Positions 42,352 to 52,153 of a DNA stretch of 64,000 bases are shown here, one piece after another; position 1 is the stretch's first letter, and each line of letters begins with the position of its first letter. Below the pieces are notes generated by a model that made no database searches, was not told the DNA's origin, and was given only the letters and a program-made list of their open reading frames with translations. The DNA is from CAZBWP01 sp964630265 (GTDB taxonomy: Bacteria > Pseudomonadota > Alphaproteobacteria > Rhodospirillales > Defluviicoccaceae): the NCBI GenBank assembly GCA_964630265.1, contig CAZVRW010000013.1, positions 1 through 64,000 on the forward strand. Reading direction: 5' to 3'. The position numbers were made by a program, and so were the translations under genes.

Positions 42352-42858
42352 TCACAACCGCGTCGGATTCGGGGCGTCGCCGTAGACCTCGGCCGGATCG
42401 AAGGTCTTCTCGCCTTCCTCGAACGTCAACAACACCGGTCCGGCGGCAGCACGAGTTCCGACCGGGATCGAGCGATAGAAACACGAGCGATAACCGACAT
42501 GGCAACTGGCATCGCCGACCACGCGGACGCGCAGCCAGACGGCATCCTGATCGTCGTCGATCCGGATGTCGGCGACCTTCTGCACCAGCCCGCTGGTGGC
42601 GCCCTTGTGCCACAGCACCTTTCGGCTCCGGCTCCAATACCACGCCTCACCATCCTGGATCGTCCGCGCCAGTGCCTCGGCGTTCATGTAGGCGTGCATC
42701 AGCACCTCGCCAGTGTCCGCGTCCGTGGTGACCACGGGGATCAGGCCCTCGGCGTCGAATTTCGGCGCCAACTCGCGCCCCTCCTCCACCTGCTCGACGC
42801 TGTTTCGGGGCGCGAACATCGCCTGAAAGTTGCCAACGTCACCGCTTTTTTCCGTCAT
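42352..42858 (-). CDS. hisI: Phosphoribosyl-AMP cyclohydrolase
   Basis: Third step of histidine biosynthesis: opens the purine ring of phosphoribosyl-AMP using zinc. 168 residues with the conserved VVTTDADTGEVLMHAYMN, WYWSRSRKVLWHKG and the zinc-binding DASCHVGYRSCFYR. The start at 42858 follows GAGG; the longer version to 42921 is unsupported. It stands alone, without other his genes, inside the region of hopanoid genes. The N-terminal extension of about 30 residues is unconserved. Confidence 0.93.
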   Translation of the reverse strand: MTEKSGDVGNFQAMFAPRNSVEQVEEGRELAPKFDAEGLIPVVTTDADTGEVLMHAYMNAEALARTIQDGEAWYWSRSRKVLWHKGATSGLVQKVADIRIDDDQDAVWLRVRVVGDASCHVGYRSCFYRSIPVGTRAAAGPVLLTFEEGEKTFDPAEVYGDAPNPTRL

Positions 42859-43041
42859 CACCGCCTCAAAGCTTGTCAAGTTCCGCGGAGGTGATATGTC
42901 ATAACCGTCGTGGACGGGCAACCGGTCGCCGCACGGGTCAAGTTCCGGTTGTCAATGCAACGCTGCGTGTCCCGGTAACAAACGCCCCTGTCGTGGAGAC
43001 CGTCGCGGACCGACGCGGGTCGCATTTGGAGGATTTTGACC

Positions 43042-43218
43042 ATGGCTGTTCCGAAGCGGAAGGTCACGCGCGCCAAGCGCGGTCATCGCCGTTCGCAATA
43101 CAAGGCGGAGACATCCACCTACATCGAGGACAAGACCTCAGGCGAGTTGCGGCGTCCGCATCACATCGATCTGTCCACCGGTCAGTATCGCGGCCGCCAA
43201 GTCATCGAACCGAAGTAA
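43042..43218 (+). CDS. rpmF: 50S ribosomal protein L32
   Basis: 58-residue L32 protein, starting MAVPKRKVTRAKRGHRRSQ, followed by the conserved RRPHHIDLSTGQYRG. It is of the cysteine-free type, lacking the zinc ribbon. A TTTGGAGGA ribosome site supports the ATG at 43042. A short GC hairpin (CAGCCGC/GCGGCTG, 43221-43238) directly follows the stop and may slow transcription before hpnN. Confidence 0.95.
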   Translation: MAVPKRKVTRAKRGHRRSQYKAETSTYIEDKTSGELRRPHHIDLSTGQYRGRQVIEPK

Positions 43219-43305
43219 CGCAGCCGCACACGCGGCTGTGTCAGGTGCGGGCGAGGCCTTGACCGCGCGCCTGCGCTGCGGATCGAGCCGAGCCTCGCTC
43301 TTCCA

Positions 43306-45960
43306 GTGAGAAGCAGAGTCCACAATTGGTTCCAGCAAGCCCTCTCGGGCTTGACGGGCGTGGCGTGCCGCGCGCCCCGGGCGATCCTCGCCTTGGCGCT
43401 GCTCTGCAGCGCACTCGCCGCGTGGTACGCCGCCAGCAACCTGAGCATCGACACCAACACCAGCGGCATGCTCTCGGCAGAGTTGCGATACCGTCAACTC
43501 GATCGAGAGTTCAAGGAGTCCTTTCCCAAGGATCACCGCCAGCTCATCGTCGTGGTCGAAGGCGATAATCCGGATCTCGTCGCCGATTCGGCCGACCTCT
43601 TGGCCGAGGTTCTCAAGAACCGGCCTGACCTCTTCCAAACGGTGCGCTATCCTCGCGCTGACCCGTTTTTTCGGCGCAACGGTCTGCTGTTCGCGACCAC
43701 TGACGAACTTTACGCCCTGAGCGACCGCTTGGCTGACGCCCAACCGTTTCTCGGAGCGTTGTGGCGAGACCGCAGCATGCGGGGCTTCTTCGACATGTTG
43801 AGCCTCGCCGCCGACCATACCGACGGTGCGAGCGGCGATGCCTTGTCCATCGCCACCGTTCTCAACGCTGTCGCCTATGTCGCCGAGGCGGAAATCGAGC
43901 ATCGCTTCGCCCGCCTGTCCTGGATCCGCCTGATGACCGGCGCCGGGGCAGACGGCGTCGCGCGCCGACTGATCATCGTCCAGCCGGCCCTCGATTTCGC
44001 CCAAATCCGGCCGTCGAAGGACGCGATCGACACCATCCAGTCCATCGCCCGGGACCTGGGCTTCGACGGATCGCGCGATGTCCGCGTCCGCCTCACCGGC
44101 ACCATGGCGCTCCGCGATGATGAGTTGCAAAGCGTCACCGTTGGCATGAGCACGGCCGGTGCGTTGTCGTTGACCCTGGTCGTCGTACTGCTGCTCGCCG
44201 GCCTGCGGTCGCCGCGGACCGCCGGCGTAGCGATGGTCACGCTGTTCGTCGGGCTCATCCTGACCACTGCCTTCGCGGTCGCGACCGTCGGCGCGTTGAA
44301 CCTGATTTCGGTCGCCTTCGCGGTGCTGTTCATCGGGCTCAGCGTCGACTTCAGCATCCACTACGCCTTGCGCTTTCGCGAGGAGTTCGAGCAGTTGCGG
44401 GAACCCGTCGCCAGCCTGCAGGCAACCGTGGCGGGCCTGGGGGGGGCCCTCACCCTGGGCGCGGTCGCCGCCGCCGTCGGTTTCATCTCGTTCGTGCCGA
44501 CCGACTACACCGGACTCGCCGAACTGGGCATCATCGCCGCCGGTGGAATGATCATCGCGCTGCTGCTCAACCTGACGCTGCTGCCGGCGTTGATCATGCT
44601 GGTGCGGCCAAGATTCACGTATCGCCTGCGCTGGAGGAGTGACTGGCAGGGACGGATCGGCTCGATCGTCGCCAAACACGCCAAGCCCGTGGCGCTGGTT
44701 GCCGTCGTTATCGGCCTCGGGGCCGCGGCGTTGGTGCCGAAAGCTGTCTTCGATTTCGATCCCCTGAATCTGAAGGATCCGGAGAGCCCATCGGTGTCCA
44801 CGCTGCTGGACCTGATGGCCGAGGATCCGCGCCACGGCTATGCCGCCATGTATCTCGCCGAGGATCTGGAGGCGGCGGAAATCCTTGCCGAGCGACTCGC
44901 CGATCATCCCACCGTCACGGAAACGCTCACCCTGTTGGACTTCGTGCCCGACGAGCAGGACGAGAAACGCGAGATCGTCGAGACCCTGGCCCTGGTCCTG
45001 GAACCGTCGCTGACCGCACCCCGGCTGCCGCATCCGACCGCCGGCGAAACGGAAGAAGCGCGCGTTCGCCTGCTTGGCGCCCTGGAACGGCTGGCGGCCG
45101 GCGAGGACGACGCAACGCGCGCCGCGGCGGTGCGGCTGTCGGAGACCCTCACCGCGCTCGAAGCGCGGGCGGAGAGCGACCCGGCCGTTTGGAAGCGCCT
45201 GGAGGCTCGGCTGTTGTCGGGGCTGTCGCGGCGCCTCGAAGATCTGCGCGATTCGCTGCATCCGGGCGTGGTCGATCTGGCCAACCTTCCCCAAACGATC
45301 GTCGACCGCTGGATGACGCCCGACGGCCGGGCGCGTCTGGAAGTCTATCCGGTCGCCCAAATCCATCGCGATCGGGAGGCCATGGTTGATTTCCTGAAGG
45401 ACGTCCGGACGGAACTCCCCGATGCCGTCGGCGCACCGGTCGAAATCTATGAAGGGGGCCGGACGGTGGTCCGCGCCTTTCTCACCGCCGCGGCCATCGC
45501 CGTGATCGTCATCTCGGCAATGTTGTTGATCTTGCTACGAAGTGTACGCGCGACGCTGGTGATCTTCTCGCCGCTGATCCTCGCCGCGGTCTTGACGGTT
45601 GCGGCCTCGGTGCTGCTCAAGGCACCCTTTAACTTCGCCAACGTCATCGTCCTGCCGCTGTTGTTCGGCTTGGGCGTCGCCGGGAGTTTGCACATCGTGC
45701 TGCGCCAGCGGGCGCATTCGGAAACGGAGACGGTGCTCAGCACGAGCACGCCGCGGGCGGTCCTGTTCAGCGCGCTGACCACCATCGCCTCGTTCATCAG
45801 CCTCAACCTGTCCGAACACCCGGGCACGGCGAGCATGGGCATGTTGCTGACCATCGCGCTGATCTTCACCATGATCTGCACGCTGCTGGTGCTGCCGGCC
45901 GTCATGGCCCTTGCCGGCGTCGGCGGGCCCGCTCGGACGGCGGGTCAGGCGCCGCCCTGA
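43306..45960 (+). CDS. hpnN: Hopanoid transporter HpnN (RND family)
   Basis: 884-residue inner-membrane RND (MMPL-type) protein required for moving hopanoids to the outer membrane in Rhodopseudomonas; function here is inferred from similarity. One N-terminal helix (about 25-45), a periplasmic loop (about 46-285; the motif NTSGMLSAELRYRQLD is typical of HpnN), a sterol-sensing-type block of helices (about 288-455; FAVLFIGLSVDFSIHYALRF), a second long periplasmic loop (about 490-725) and a final set of helices (about 730-875; LPLLFGLGVAGSLHIVLR). The start is GTG at 43306. It lies 87 bases after rpmF and about 1 kb from hpnM. Confidence 0.92.
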   Translation: MRSRVHNWFQQALSGLTGVACRAPRAILALALLCSALAAWYAASNLSIDTNTSGMLSAELRYRQLDREFKESFPKDHRQLIVVVEGDNPDLVADSADLLAEVLKNRPDLFQTVRYPRADPFFRRNGLLFATTDELYALSDRLADAQPFLGALWRDRSMRGFFDMLSLAADHTDGASGDALSIATVLNAVAYVAEAEIEHRFARLSWIRLMTGAGADGVARRLIIVQPALDFAQIRPSKDAIDTIQSIARDLGFDGSRDVRVRLTGTMALRDDELQSVTVGMSTAGALSLTLVVVLLLAGLRSPRTAGVAMVTLFVGLILTTAFAVATVGALNLISVAFAVLFIGLSVDFSIHYALRFREEFEQLREPVASLQATVAGLGGALTLGAVAAAVGFISFVPTDYTGLAELGIIAAGGMIIALLLNLTLLPALIMLVRPRFTYRLRWRSDWQGRIGSIVAKHAKPVALVAVVIGLGAAALVPKAVFDFDPLNLKDPESPSVSTLLDLMAEDPRHGYAAMYLAEDLEAAEILAERLADHPTVTETLTLLDFVPDEQDEKREIVETLALVLEPSLTAPRLPHPTAGETEEARVRLLGALERLAAGEDDATRAAAVRLSETLTALEARAESDPAVWKRLEARLLSGLSRRLEDLRDSLHPGVVDLANLPQTIVDRWMTPDGRARLEVYPVAQIHRDREAMVDFLKDVRTELPDAVGAPVEIYEGGRTVVRAFLTAAAIAVIVISAMLLILLRSVRATLVIFSPLILAAVLTVAASVLLKAPFNFANVIVLPLLFGLGVAGSLHIVLRQRAHSETETVLSTSTPRAVLFSALTTIASFISLNLSEHPGTASMGMLLTIALIFTMICTLLVLPAVMALAGVGGPARTAGQAPP

Positions 45961-46090
45961 GTGCTGCTTTCGTGCATCTACAGGAAAACCACAAAAATCA
46001 AGCGGTTGAATCCACTCTTTACGGGCCCCCGCAAACATCCCTATGGTCCAAGCATCCTCCTTGGACCTTCCTCCGACCACGGATGAGCCG

Positions 46091-47050
46091 ATGACGACTG
46101 AGCCCGCACTTAGAGTTGTTCTCGCCAAGCCACGCGGCTTCTGCGCCGGCGTGGAGCGTGCGATCGAGATCGTCGAGCGCGCCCTCGAACGCTTCGGCCC
46201 GCCCGTCTACGTCCGCCACGAGATCGTCCACAACAAGCATGTGGTCGACACCTTGCGGGAGAAGGGCGCCGTGTTCGTCGAGAAGTTGGACGAGGTCCCG
46301 GATGGTGCGGTGACGATCTTCAGTGCCCACGGCGTCGCCGAGGCCGTGGAGACGGACGCGAAGCGGCGCGATCTGCCGGTGATCGATGCCACCTGTCCGC
46401 TGGTCTCCAAGGTGCACAAGGAAGGCCAGAACCATGTCCGCAAGGGGCGCGAGGTCGTGCTCATCGGCCACGAAGGGCATCCCGAGGTCGAGGGCACGCG
46501 GGGGCGCATTCCCGGCGGCGTTCACTTGGTCTCGAGTGCCGAGGACGTGGCTAGGCTCGCGGTCGCCGATCCCGACGCGCTGTCCTACGTGACCCAGACG
46601 ACGCTAAGTGTCGACGACACCCGCGAGGTCATCGAGGCGCTGACGCGCCGGTTTCCGTCAATCGTCGGCCCCGATGTGAAGGACATCTGCTACGCCACGC
46701 AAAATCGGCAGACAGCGGTCCGGCAGGTCGCGGAAAAGGTCGAACTGCTGCTCGTCGTCGGCGCGCACAATAGCTCGAACTCCAATCGGCTGCGGGAAAT
46801 CGGCACGCAGATGGGCATTCCCAGCTACCTGATCGCCGACGCTTCGGCGATCGACCGGGCGTGGCTGCACGGGGTGTCCGTGGTCGGCCTGACCGCCGGC
46901 GCCTCGGCACCCGAGGAACTGGTGCAGGAGGTCATCGAGGCACTGGCGGTGTTCGGTCCGGTCCAGGTCGAGGAGATTCACGGTACCAACGAACACATGC
47001 AGTTCAAGCTGCCGCGGGAACTGCTCGACGCCGAGTCGACACCGGCGTAA
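46091..47050 (+). CDS. ispH: 4-hydroxy-3-methylbut-2-enyl diphosphate reductase
   Basis: Last step of the MEP isoprenoid pathway, yielding IPP and DMAPP. 319 residues with the three conserved [4Fe-4S] cysteines in RGFCAGVERA, DATCPLVSKVH and DICYATQNRQTA, plus HEGHPEV and NSSNSNRL. The start at 46091 is near the family start; an ATG at 46043 would add 16 residues. It is 18 bases upstream of hpnH and probably cotranscribed, so isoprenoid supply and hopanoid tailoring are linked. Confidence 0.95.
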   Translation: MTTEPALRVVLAKPRGFCAGVERAIEIVERALERFGPPVYVRHEIVHNKHVVDTLREKGAVFVEKLDEVPDGAVTIFSAHGVAEAVETDAKRRDLPVIDATCPLVSKVHKEGQNHVRKGREVVLIGHEGHPEVEGTRGRIPGGVHLVSSAEDVARLAVADPDALSYVTQTTLSVDDTREVIEALTRRFPSIVGPDVKDICYATQNRQTAVRQVAEKVELLLVVGAHNSSNSNRLREIGTQMGIPSYLIADASAIDRAWLHGVSVVGLTAGASAPEELVQEVIEALAVFGPVQVEEIHGTNEHMQFKLPRELLDAESTPA

Positions 47051-47068
47051 CAGAAAGGCGAATCCGTC

Positions 47069-48208
47069 ATGGGCATACCGCTTCTGCAGCAGGTGCGCGT
47101 CGGAGCGTACATTCTCGGCAAGAAACTCCGCGGCATCGACCGGTACCCGTTGGTCCTGATGCTGGAGCCGCTGTTTCGCTGCAACTTGGCCTGCGCCGGT
47201 TGCGGCAAGATCGACTATGAAGACTCGATCCTCAACAAGCGCCTCAGTGTCGCCGACTGCCTTGCCGCCGTCGACGAATGCGGTGCGCCGATCGTGTCGA
47301 TTCCCGGCGGCGAACCGCTGCTGCACCGGGAGATCGGCGAGATCGTCGAGGGCATCGTCGCGCGCAAGCGATTCGTCTATCTGTGTACCAACGCGCTGCT
47401 CCTCGAGAAGAAGCTGGATCGCTTCCAACCAAGCCCCTACCTGACCTTTTCAGTGCATCTGGACGGGCTGGAGGAAGAGCATGATCGCTCCGTCAGTCAG
47501 CCGGGGACGTTCCGCCGTGCCGTCGCAGCCATCAAGGAGGCTCGCCGCCGCGGTTTCCGGGTCAACGTCAATTGCACCGTGTTTTCCGGCATGGCGCCCG
47601 ACCGCATCGCCGCGTTCTTCGATTTCTGTAGCCGCGAACTCGATGTCGAGGGGATCACGGTTTCGCCGGGCTATGCCTATGAGCGGGCGCCGGACCAGGG
47701 CCACTTCCTCAATCGTCGCGCGACAAAGCAGCTGTTCCGCGAGGTTTTCAAGCGGCGCGGCAAGACCCGCTGGCGTTTCAGTCAGTCGAGCCTGTTCTTG
47801 GACTTTCTTACCGGCAATCAGGAGTATCGCTGCATGCCGTGGGGCAACCCGACGCGCAACATCTTTGGCTGGCAGCGCCCCTGCTATCTGCTCGGCGAGG
47901 GCTATGTCGACAGCTTTCGCGAACTGATGGAAGAGACCGACTGGGACCGGTACGGGACCGGCAATTACGAGAAATGTGCCGACTGCATGGTCCACTGTGG
48001 CTACGAGCCGACCGCCGTCACCGACACCGTGGCCAATCCGCTCAAGGCGCTCAGGGTGGCACTGCGCGGGCCGCGCACGGATGGGCCGATGGCGCCCGAT
48101 ATCTCCCTGGAGAATCAGCGACCGGCGGAATTCGTGTTCGAGGGTCTCGTCCGCTCACTCGGCAAGGAGTCGGAACGCGGGACGCGCGTCGACAGCGACG
48201 CGGCGTAG
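47069..48208 (+). CDS. hpnH: Adenosyl hopene transferase HpnH (radical SAM)
   Basis: 379-residue radical-SAM enzyme that joins a 5'-deoxyadenosyl group to hopene, the first step of extended hopanoids. The CxxxCxxC cluster motif is CNLACAGC (Cys38, Cys42, Cys45); further blocks are SIPGGEPLLH, VYLCTNALLLEKKL, FSVHLDGL and the C-terminal cysteine set (EKCADCMVHCGYEPTA). An AGAAAGGCGAA ribosome site precedes the ATG. Its 3' end overlaps the convergent hpnG gene by 54 bases, an arrangement in which the two consecutive steps of the pathway are encoded antisense to each other at their ends. Confidence 0.95.
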   Translation: MGIPLLQQVRVGAYILGKKLRGIDRYPLVLMLEPLFRCNLACAGCGKIDYEDSILNKRLSVADCLAAVDECGAPIVSIPGGEPLLHREIGEIVEGIVARKRFVYLCTNALLLEKKLDRFQPSPYLTFSVHLDGLEEEHDRSVSQPGTFRRAVAAIKEARRRGFRVNVNCTVFSGMAPDRIAAFFDFCSRELDVEGITVSPGYAYERAPDQGHFLNRRATKQLFREVFKRRGKTRWRFSQSSLFLDFLTGNQEYRCMPWGNPTRNIFGWQRPCYLLGEGYVDSFRELMEETDWDRYGTGNYEKCADCMVHCGYEPTAVTDTVANPLKALRVALRGPRTDGPMAPDISLENQRPAEFVFEGLVRSLGKESERGTRVDSDAA

Positions 48209-48844
48209 CGTTGCGATCGCCGCGTCGAAGTCCCGGCCGAGGCGGATCAAGGCGGGAAGCTGCCAGGGCCGCCTGATCACCGCCATCGCCGCGATCCGCA
48301 TTTGCGGCTGTCCAGCCGCGTCGACCGCCTGCGCCAGCCACGCCGGCATGGCGCGTCCCGCCGTGTCGGCGATGGCCCGAACCACGACAAAGGGGACGTC
48401 TGCAGCCTTCGCGACAAGGGCGACCCGGTGGCTCTCCATGTCGACAGACCATGCGCCGGTACGCCGGCGGAGGTCAGCCTTCTCGGCGGGGCGCAGTACC
48501 GGATCATCGGCACCCAGCAGCGGGGCCACGTGCACGGAACACGCCGCTCCGCACCGTTCCACCAATCGTCGGCGCCAAAAATCGTCCGTTCGCAGCCGCG
48601 CGCCGTCGGTGGTGAGCACGACGTCGGCGAGGAGCAGATCCCCAGGCACCAAACAGGGATCGAGCCCGCCCGCGACGCCGAAGCTAACCAGCGCCCGACA
48701 TCCCTGGCGGACCAGTCCTTCCGCGTGCCGCGCCGCGCGCTCCGGATCCGCGCCGGCACAGGCGACCCGCAGGGTGCCCGCCGTCACCTCCGCCTGAAGG
48801 CAGTCAGCCTCGCGCGCCAGGCCGGTGATGACGCCGAGGCGCAC
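48155..48844 (-). CDS. hpnG: Hopanoid phosphorylase HpnG
   Basis: 229-residue nucleoside phosphorylase-fold enzyme that removes adenine from adenosylhopane to give ribosylhopane. It has the fold pattern SFGVAGGLDP, ADVVLTTDG, SVDMESHRVA (purine-binding Met-Glu) and VRAIADTA. The start is GTG at 48844, directly abutting the shc stop, so it is the last gene of the hpnC-B-D-E-shc-hpnG operon. Its end overlaps hpnH by 54 bases on the other strand. Confidence 0.88.
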   Translation of the reverse strand: MRLGVITGLAREADCLQAEVTAGTLRVACAGADPERAARHAEGLVRQGCRALVSFGVAGGLDPCLVPGDLLLADVVLTTDGARLRTDDFWRRRLVERCGAACSVHVAPLLGADDPVLRPAEKADLRRRTGAWSVDMESHRVALVAKAADVPFVVVRAIADTAGRAMPAWLAQAVDAAGQPQMRIAAMAVIRRPWQLPALIRLGRDFDAAIATLRRVAVDARPAFRLLAE

Positions 48845-50791
48845 TCAGATCCCGAAGCCGGGTCGACGCGCGTTGGCCTGTCGGAGATTGCGATAGCGGG
48901 CCAAGGCCCAGAGCGGAAAATACGCGCTGTATCCGTGGTAGCGAAGATAGAACACGCGCGGGAAGCCGACGGCGTTGTAGTACGCCTCGTGCCAGTTTCC
49001 GCCATCGCGCGGCGCGGTGGTCAAATGGTCGACGCCGCGCCGCACCGCCTCGCTGTCGACCTCGCCGGCCGCCATCAGGGCGAGCACGGCCCACGCCGTC
49101 TGCGTCGGCGTCCCCGCCTTGACCTCGTCGCGGCGATGCGACCAGTAGCTGGCGCAATCCTCGCCCCAGCTTCCGTCCGCCAGTTGACGCGCCTTGAGCC
49201 AGGCGACGGCGCGGCGAATGTAAGGCTCTTCCGGATCTTCGCCGACCGCATTGAGCGCCGACAGCACCGACCAAGTGCCGTAGATGTAATTGGTCCCCCA
49301 GCGACCGAACCAGGAGCCGTCCGCCTCTTGCTCCGCCTTGAGGAAGGCGACGGCGGCCGCGACCGACGGGTGCTCGCGATCGAGTCCCGCCTGCGCCAGC
49401 ATGCCGAGGCAGCGCGCCGTTACGTCGGCGCTCGGCGGATCCAGCAGCGCGCCGTGATCGGCGAAGGGAATGTGGTTGAGGAAATAGTACTCATTGTTGG
49501 CGTCGAAGGCACCCCAGCCGCCGTTTCGGCTCTGCATGCCGAGCACCCACTCGATGCCACGGTCCACGGCTTCGCTGCTCCGACCGCCGTCCGCCCGATG
49601 CAGGCCCATCACCACCACGGCCGTGTCGTCGACATCGGGATAGTGGTCGTTGCGGTACTGGAACGGCCAGCCGCCGGGCCGAAGTTCCGCCGTGTGCGCG
49701 GCATAGTCGCCGACGACATCCAGCACCTGCCGGTCACGGAGCCAGGAACATGCCCTCCGCACGACCGGTTCATCGCCACCATGACCAGCCTCGAGCAGGC
49801 TGTGCAGGGCGAGACACGTATCCCACACTGGCGACAGACACGGCTGGCAATAGGCCTCGTCGCTGCGCAGGACAAGCAACCGGTCGATGGCCCGGCGGGC
49901 GGTGACCACGTCCGGGTGATCCGCCGCGTAGCCCAGCGTTCGAAACGCCATCAGGGCATTGGCCATCGCCGGAAAGATCCCGCCGAGGCCGTCGTCGCCG
50001 TTCAGCCGCTCGCGAATGAAGGTCATGGCCTTGTTCGTCGCGTGGCGCTCCAGCGCTTTGGGCAACAGCCACTCGAACCGGCGGCCGATGCGGTCGGCGG
50101 CGAGAAAAACGTTGCCGAGCCAGTGCCCGGTCGGATTGGACAGATAGTCCCGGTGCCACTCGGGCGGCTCCGTGAACAACTCGCGGATGCCGACGCCGCG
50201 GGGGTTGCAAGCGCGCGCCCTATGCACCGCGAGGACGAGCAGCGGCAGCATCACCGTTCGCGACCAATAGGACACCTTGTGGACGTGGAACGGCGCCCAG
50301 CGCGGCAGCAGCACCGTTTCGACGCGCATGAACGGTGTGGCCCGCCACGGGACCTGTTCGAACAGCGCCAGGGTGAAGCGCGTGAAGACGTTGCTGCGCG
50401 CCGCCCCGCCCCGCGCCAGCACGGCCTCGCGCGCCCGGCGCATGTGCGGGGCCTCGGGATCGTCGCCCACCAGCTTCAGGGCGTAGTACGCCTTCACCGT
50501 CGCGCTGATGTCGCACTCGCCGTCGTAATACAGGGGCCAGCCACCGTCGGCGCCCTGGGTGCGACGCAAATAGGCGGCAATCCGCTGTTCGGCAATGTCG
50601 TCGATCTCGCCCAGGAAGTGATTGAGCAGAACATACTCGGAGGGGATCGTGGCATCGGCCTCCAATTCGAACACCCAGTGCCCGTCGTCGGCCTGTCGAC
50701 GAACCAGCCAGTCCGATGCTTCCGCGATCACGCTGTCAATCGTGTCATATCCCGCATCGACCGTAGCCAACGCAGGCTGCGCATGTCCCAT
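48845..50791 (-). CDS. shc: Squalene-hopene cyclase
   Basis: 648-residue membrane-associated class II triterpene cyclase turning squalene into hopene/hopanol. The catalytic acid motif DVDDTA lies at about residues 385-390. Several QW repeats are visible: DGHWVFELEAD, DGGWPLYY, GGWPFQYRN, NGGWGAFDAN, DGSWFGRWG and DGSWGED. The start at 50791 fits the family N-terminus. A 102-base gap separates it from hpnE and contains a perfect 13-bp dyad (GTGCTT-G-AAGCAC), so it may also have its own promoter. Confidence 0.96.
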   Translation of the reverse strand: MGHAQPALATVDAGYDTIDSVIAEASDWLVRRQADDGHWVFELEADATIPSEYVLLNHFLGEIDDIAEQRIAAYLRRTQGADGGWPLYYDGECDISATVKAYYALKLVGDDPEAPHMRRAREAVLARGGAARSNVFTRFTLALFEQVPWRATPFMRVETVLLPRWAPFHVHKVSYWSRTVMLPLLVLAVHRARACNPRGVGIRELFTEPPEWHRDYLSNPTGHWLGNVFLAADRIGRRFEWLLPKALERHATNKAMTFIRERLNGDDGLGGIFPAMANALMAFRTLGYAADHPDVVTARRAIDRLLVLRSDEAYCQPCLSPVWDTCLALHSLLEAGHGGDEPVVRRACSWLRDRQVLDVVGDYAAHTAELRPGGWPFQYRNDHYPDVDDTAVVVMGLHRADGGRSSEAVDRGIEWVLGMQSRNGGWGAFDANNEYYFLNHIPFADHGALLDPPSADVTARCLGMLAQAGLDREHPSVAAAVAFLKAEQEADGSWFGRWGTNYIYGTWSVLSALNAVGEDPEEPYIRRAVAWLKARQLADGSWGEDCASYWSHRRDEVKAGTPTQTAWAVLALMAAGEVDSEAVRRGVDHLTTAPRDGGNWHEAYYNAVGFPRVFYLRYHGYSAYFPLWALARYRNLRQANARRPGFGI

Positions 50792-50870
50792 AGTCACACC
50801 CTGAAACCACCTGACTCGCCGCCGAACTATCCCCGGAACGGCGACAACGAACGAACCGTGCACCTGCTTA

Positions 50871-50883
50871 GTGCTTGAAGCAC
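50871..50883. promoter_or_regulatory. Small dyad upstream of shc
   Basis: A perfect 6+1+6 palindrome, GTGCTTGAAGCAC, in the hpnE-shc gap, about 80 bases upstream of the shc start. It could be an operator or a short RNA hairpin; no family could be assigned. Confidence 0.3.
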
Positions 50884-50893
50884 AACCGCTTTG

Positions 50894-52150
50894 TCAAGAC
50901 GTCGCAACAATTATCTCAAATGCGACGCGGCCCGAGCGTAGGCTTCCCTCGATCGTTGCCGGAAGCCCCGTAGCCGTCCAATCTCCGGACAGAAACAGAT
51001 TGGACCAGCGGGTTTTCGCCGATGGCCGACGCGCGAGGTTGGCCGGCATCTGGGCGAACGTCGCGCGTTTTTCCTTGACGATGCGGCATCGCGGCAACGC
51101 TCCGCGCGGTTCTCCCAGGGCTTGGCAGACCTCGGTCCACATGCGTTCGGCAATCTCTTCCGCATCCGTGTCCACCAATGCATCGGCGGCGCTGACGGTC
51201 GTCGAGGCCACGTCTCCGCGCACGAAGAGCCACTGGCAGAGTCCGCCCACCAAGCCGAGCATGGATGGTTGGGCCCGCGGCGCGGCGAGCCGAAAATGAC
51301 CGTTGACGATGGCGCGACTGCCGATCGGCACGGCCAGCCCGGGCACCAGGGCGGCCGCCGCCGCCGGTGGCACGGCCAGGACGGCCACATCGTCGGGCCG
51401 CATCGCTACCCGCTCGCCGCCGGCGACGATGATCGCCGACAGGCGGTCCTCCTGCAGGACCAGTCCCCGGATACGGCGGCCCAGCACCACCGTGGCGCCG
51501 CGGGTCTCGAGACAGCGCAGCGCCGGTTCGACGAACGCAGCCCCCAGGCCATCGCGGGCGAGCAGCGGTCGGCACGCCGCTTCGCCGCGACCGAACGTCT
51601 CGCGCATCACCGTCCACAGCAGCGACGCCGCGCCCTCCTCTGGCTCGGCATTGAGCACCGCAACGGTCAGCGGCTCCCAGAAGCGCTCGGCCAGGACGCT
51701 CTTGCGGCCGAGACACGTGGCAACGGTGTCGCCCCCGCCGGCGAGCGCAAGACGCAAAGCCGAGAGATAGTCCATGGCCCGCGTACCGGGGACCCGGCGT
51801 TGTGCCGACAGGATCCACCAGGGAACGCGCCCCGGTCCGGGACGCACGGTCCAGCGCTCGCCAGTCCCCAGGTCGACGAACGGAAAGAGCGCGGTCGCCG
51901 GTCCGGCCAACGCGTCCCCTGCACCGATCAACGCGAGGTAGGCGGCAACGTCCCGGTTGCCGCTGAGCACCAGGTGGTTGCCATTATCGATGCGCCGCTG
52001 CAGGATCGGGTCATCGAACGATCGGCAACGGCCGCCCGGCTGCGCTGCGGCTTCCCAGACTATCACCTGCCGCCCGGCCGCCGCCGCCCGAACCGCGACC
52101 GACAGGCCAGCAAGGCCGGCGCCGATGACGTGCACCCGGCCGTCGGACAC
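50894..52150 (-). CDS. hpnE: Hydroxysqualene dehydroxylase HpnE
   Basis: 418-residue FAD-dependent amine-oxidase-fold enzyme that reduces hydroxysqualene to squalene, the third step of the HpnCDE route. The dinucleotide-binding motif is VHVIGAGLAGLSVAVRAAAA (about 6-25) followed by the acidic WEAA; the C-terminal FAD block is NLFLSGDWTATGLPATIEGSL. It starts three bases after the hpnD stop, inside the operon. Confidence 0.92.
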   Translation of the reverse strand: MSDGRVHVIGAGLAGLSVAVRAAAAGRQVIVWEAAAQPGGRCRSFDDPILQRRIDNGNHLVLSGNRDVAAYLALIGAGDALAGPATALFPFVDLGTGERWTVRPGPGRVPWWILSAQRRVPGTRAMDYLSALRLALAGGGDTVATCLGRKSVLAERFWEPLTVAVLNAEPEEGAASLLWTVMRETFGRGEAACRPLLARDGLGAAFVEPALRCLETRGATVVLGRRIRGLVLQEDRLSAIIVAGGERVAMRPDDVAVLAVPPAAAAALVPGLAVPIGSRAIVNGHFRLAAPRAQPSMLGLVGGLCQWLFVRGDVASTTVSAADALVDTDAEEIAERMWTEVCQALGEPRGALPRCRIVKEKRATFAQMPANLARRPSAKTRWSNLFLSGDWTATGLPATIEGSLRSGRVAFEIIVATS

Positions 52151-52153
52151 CGG

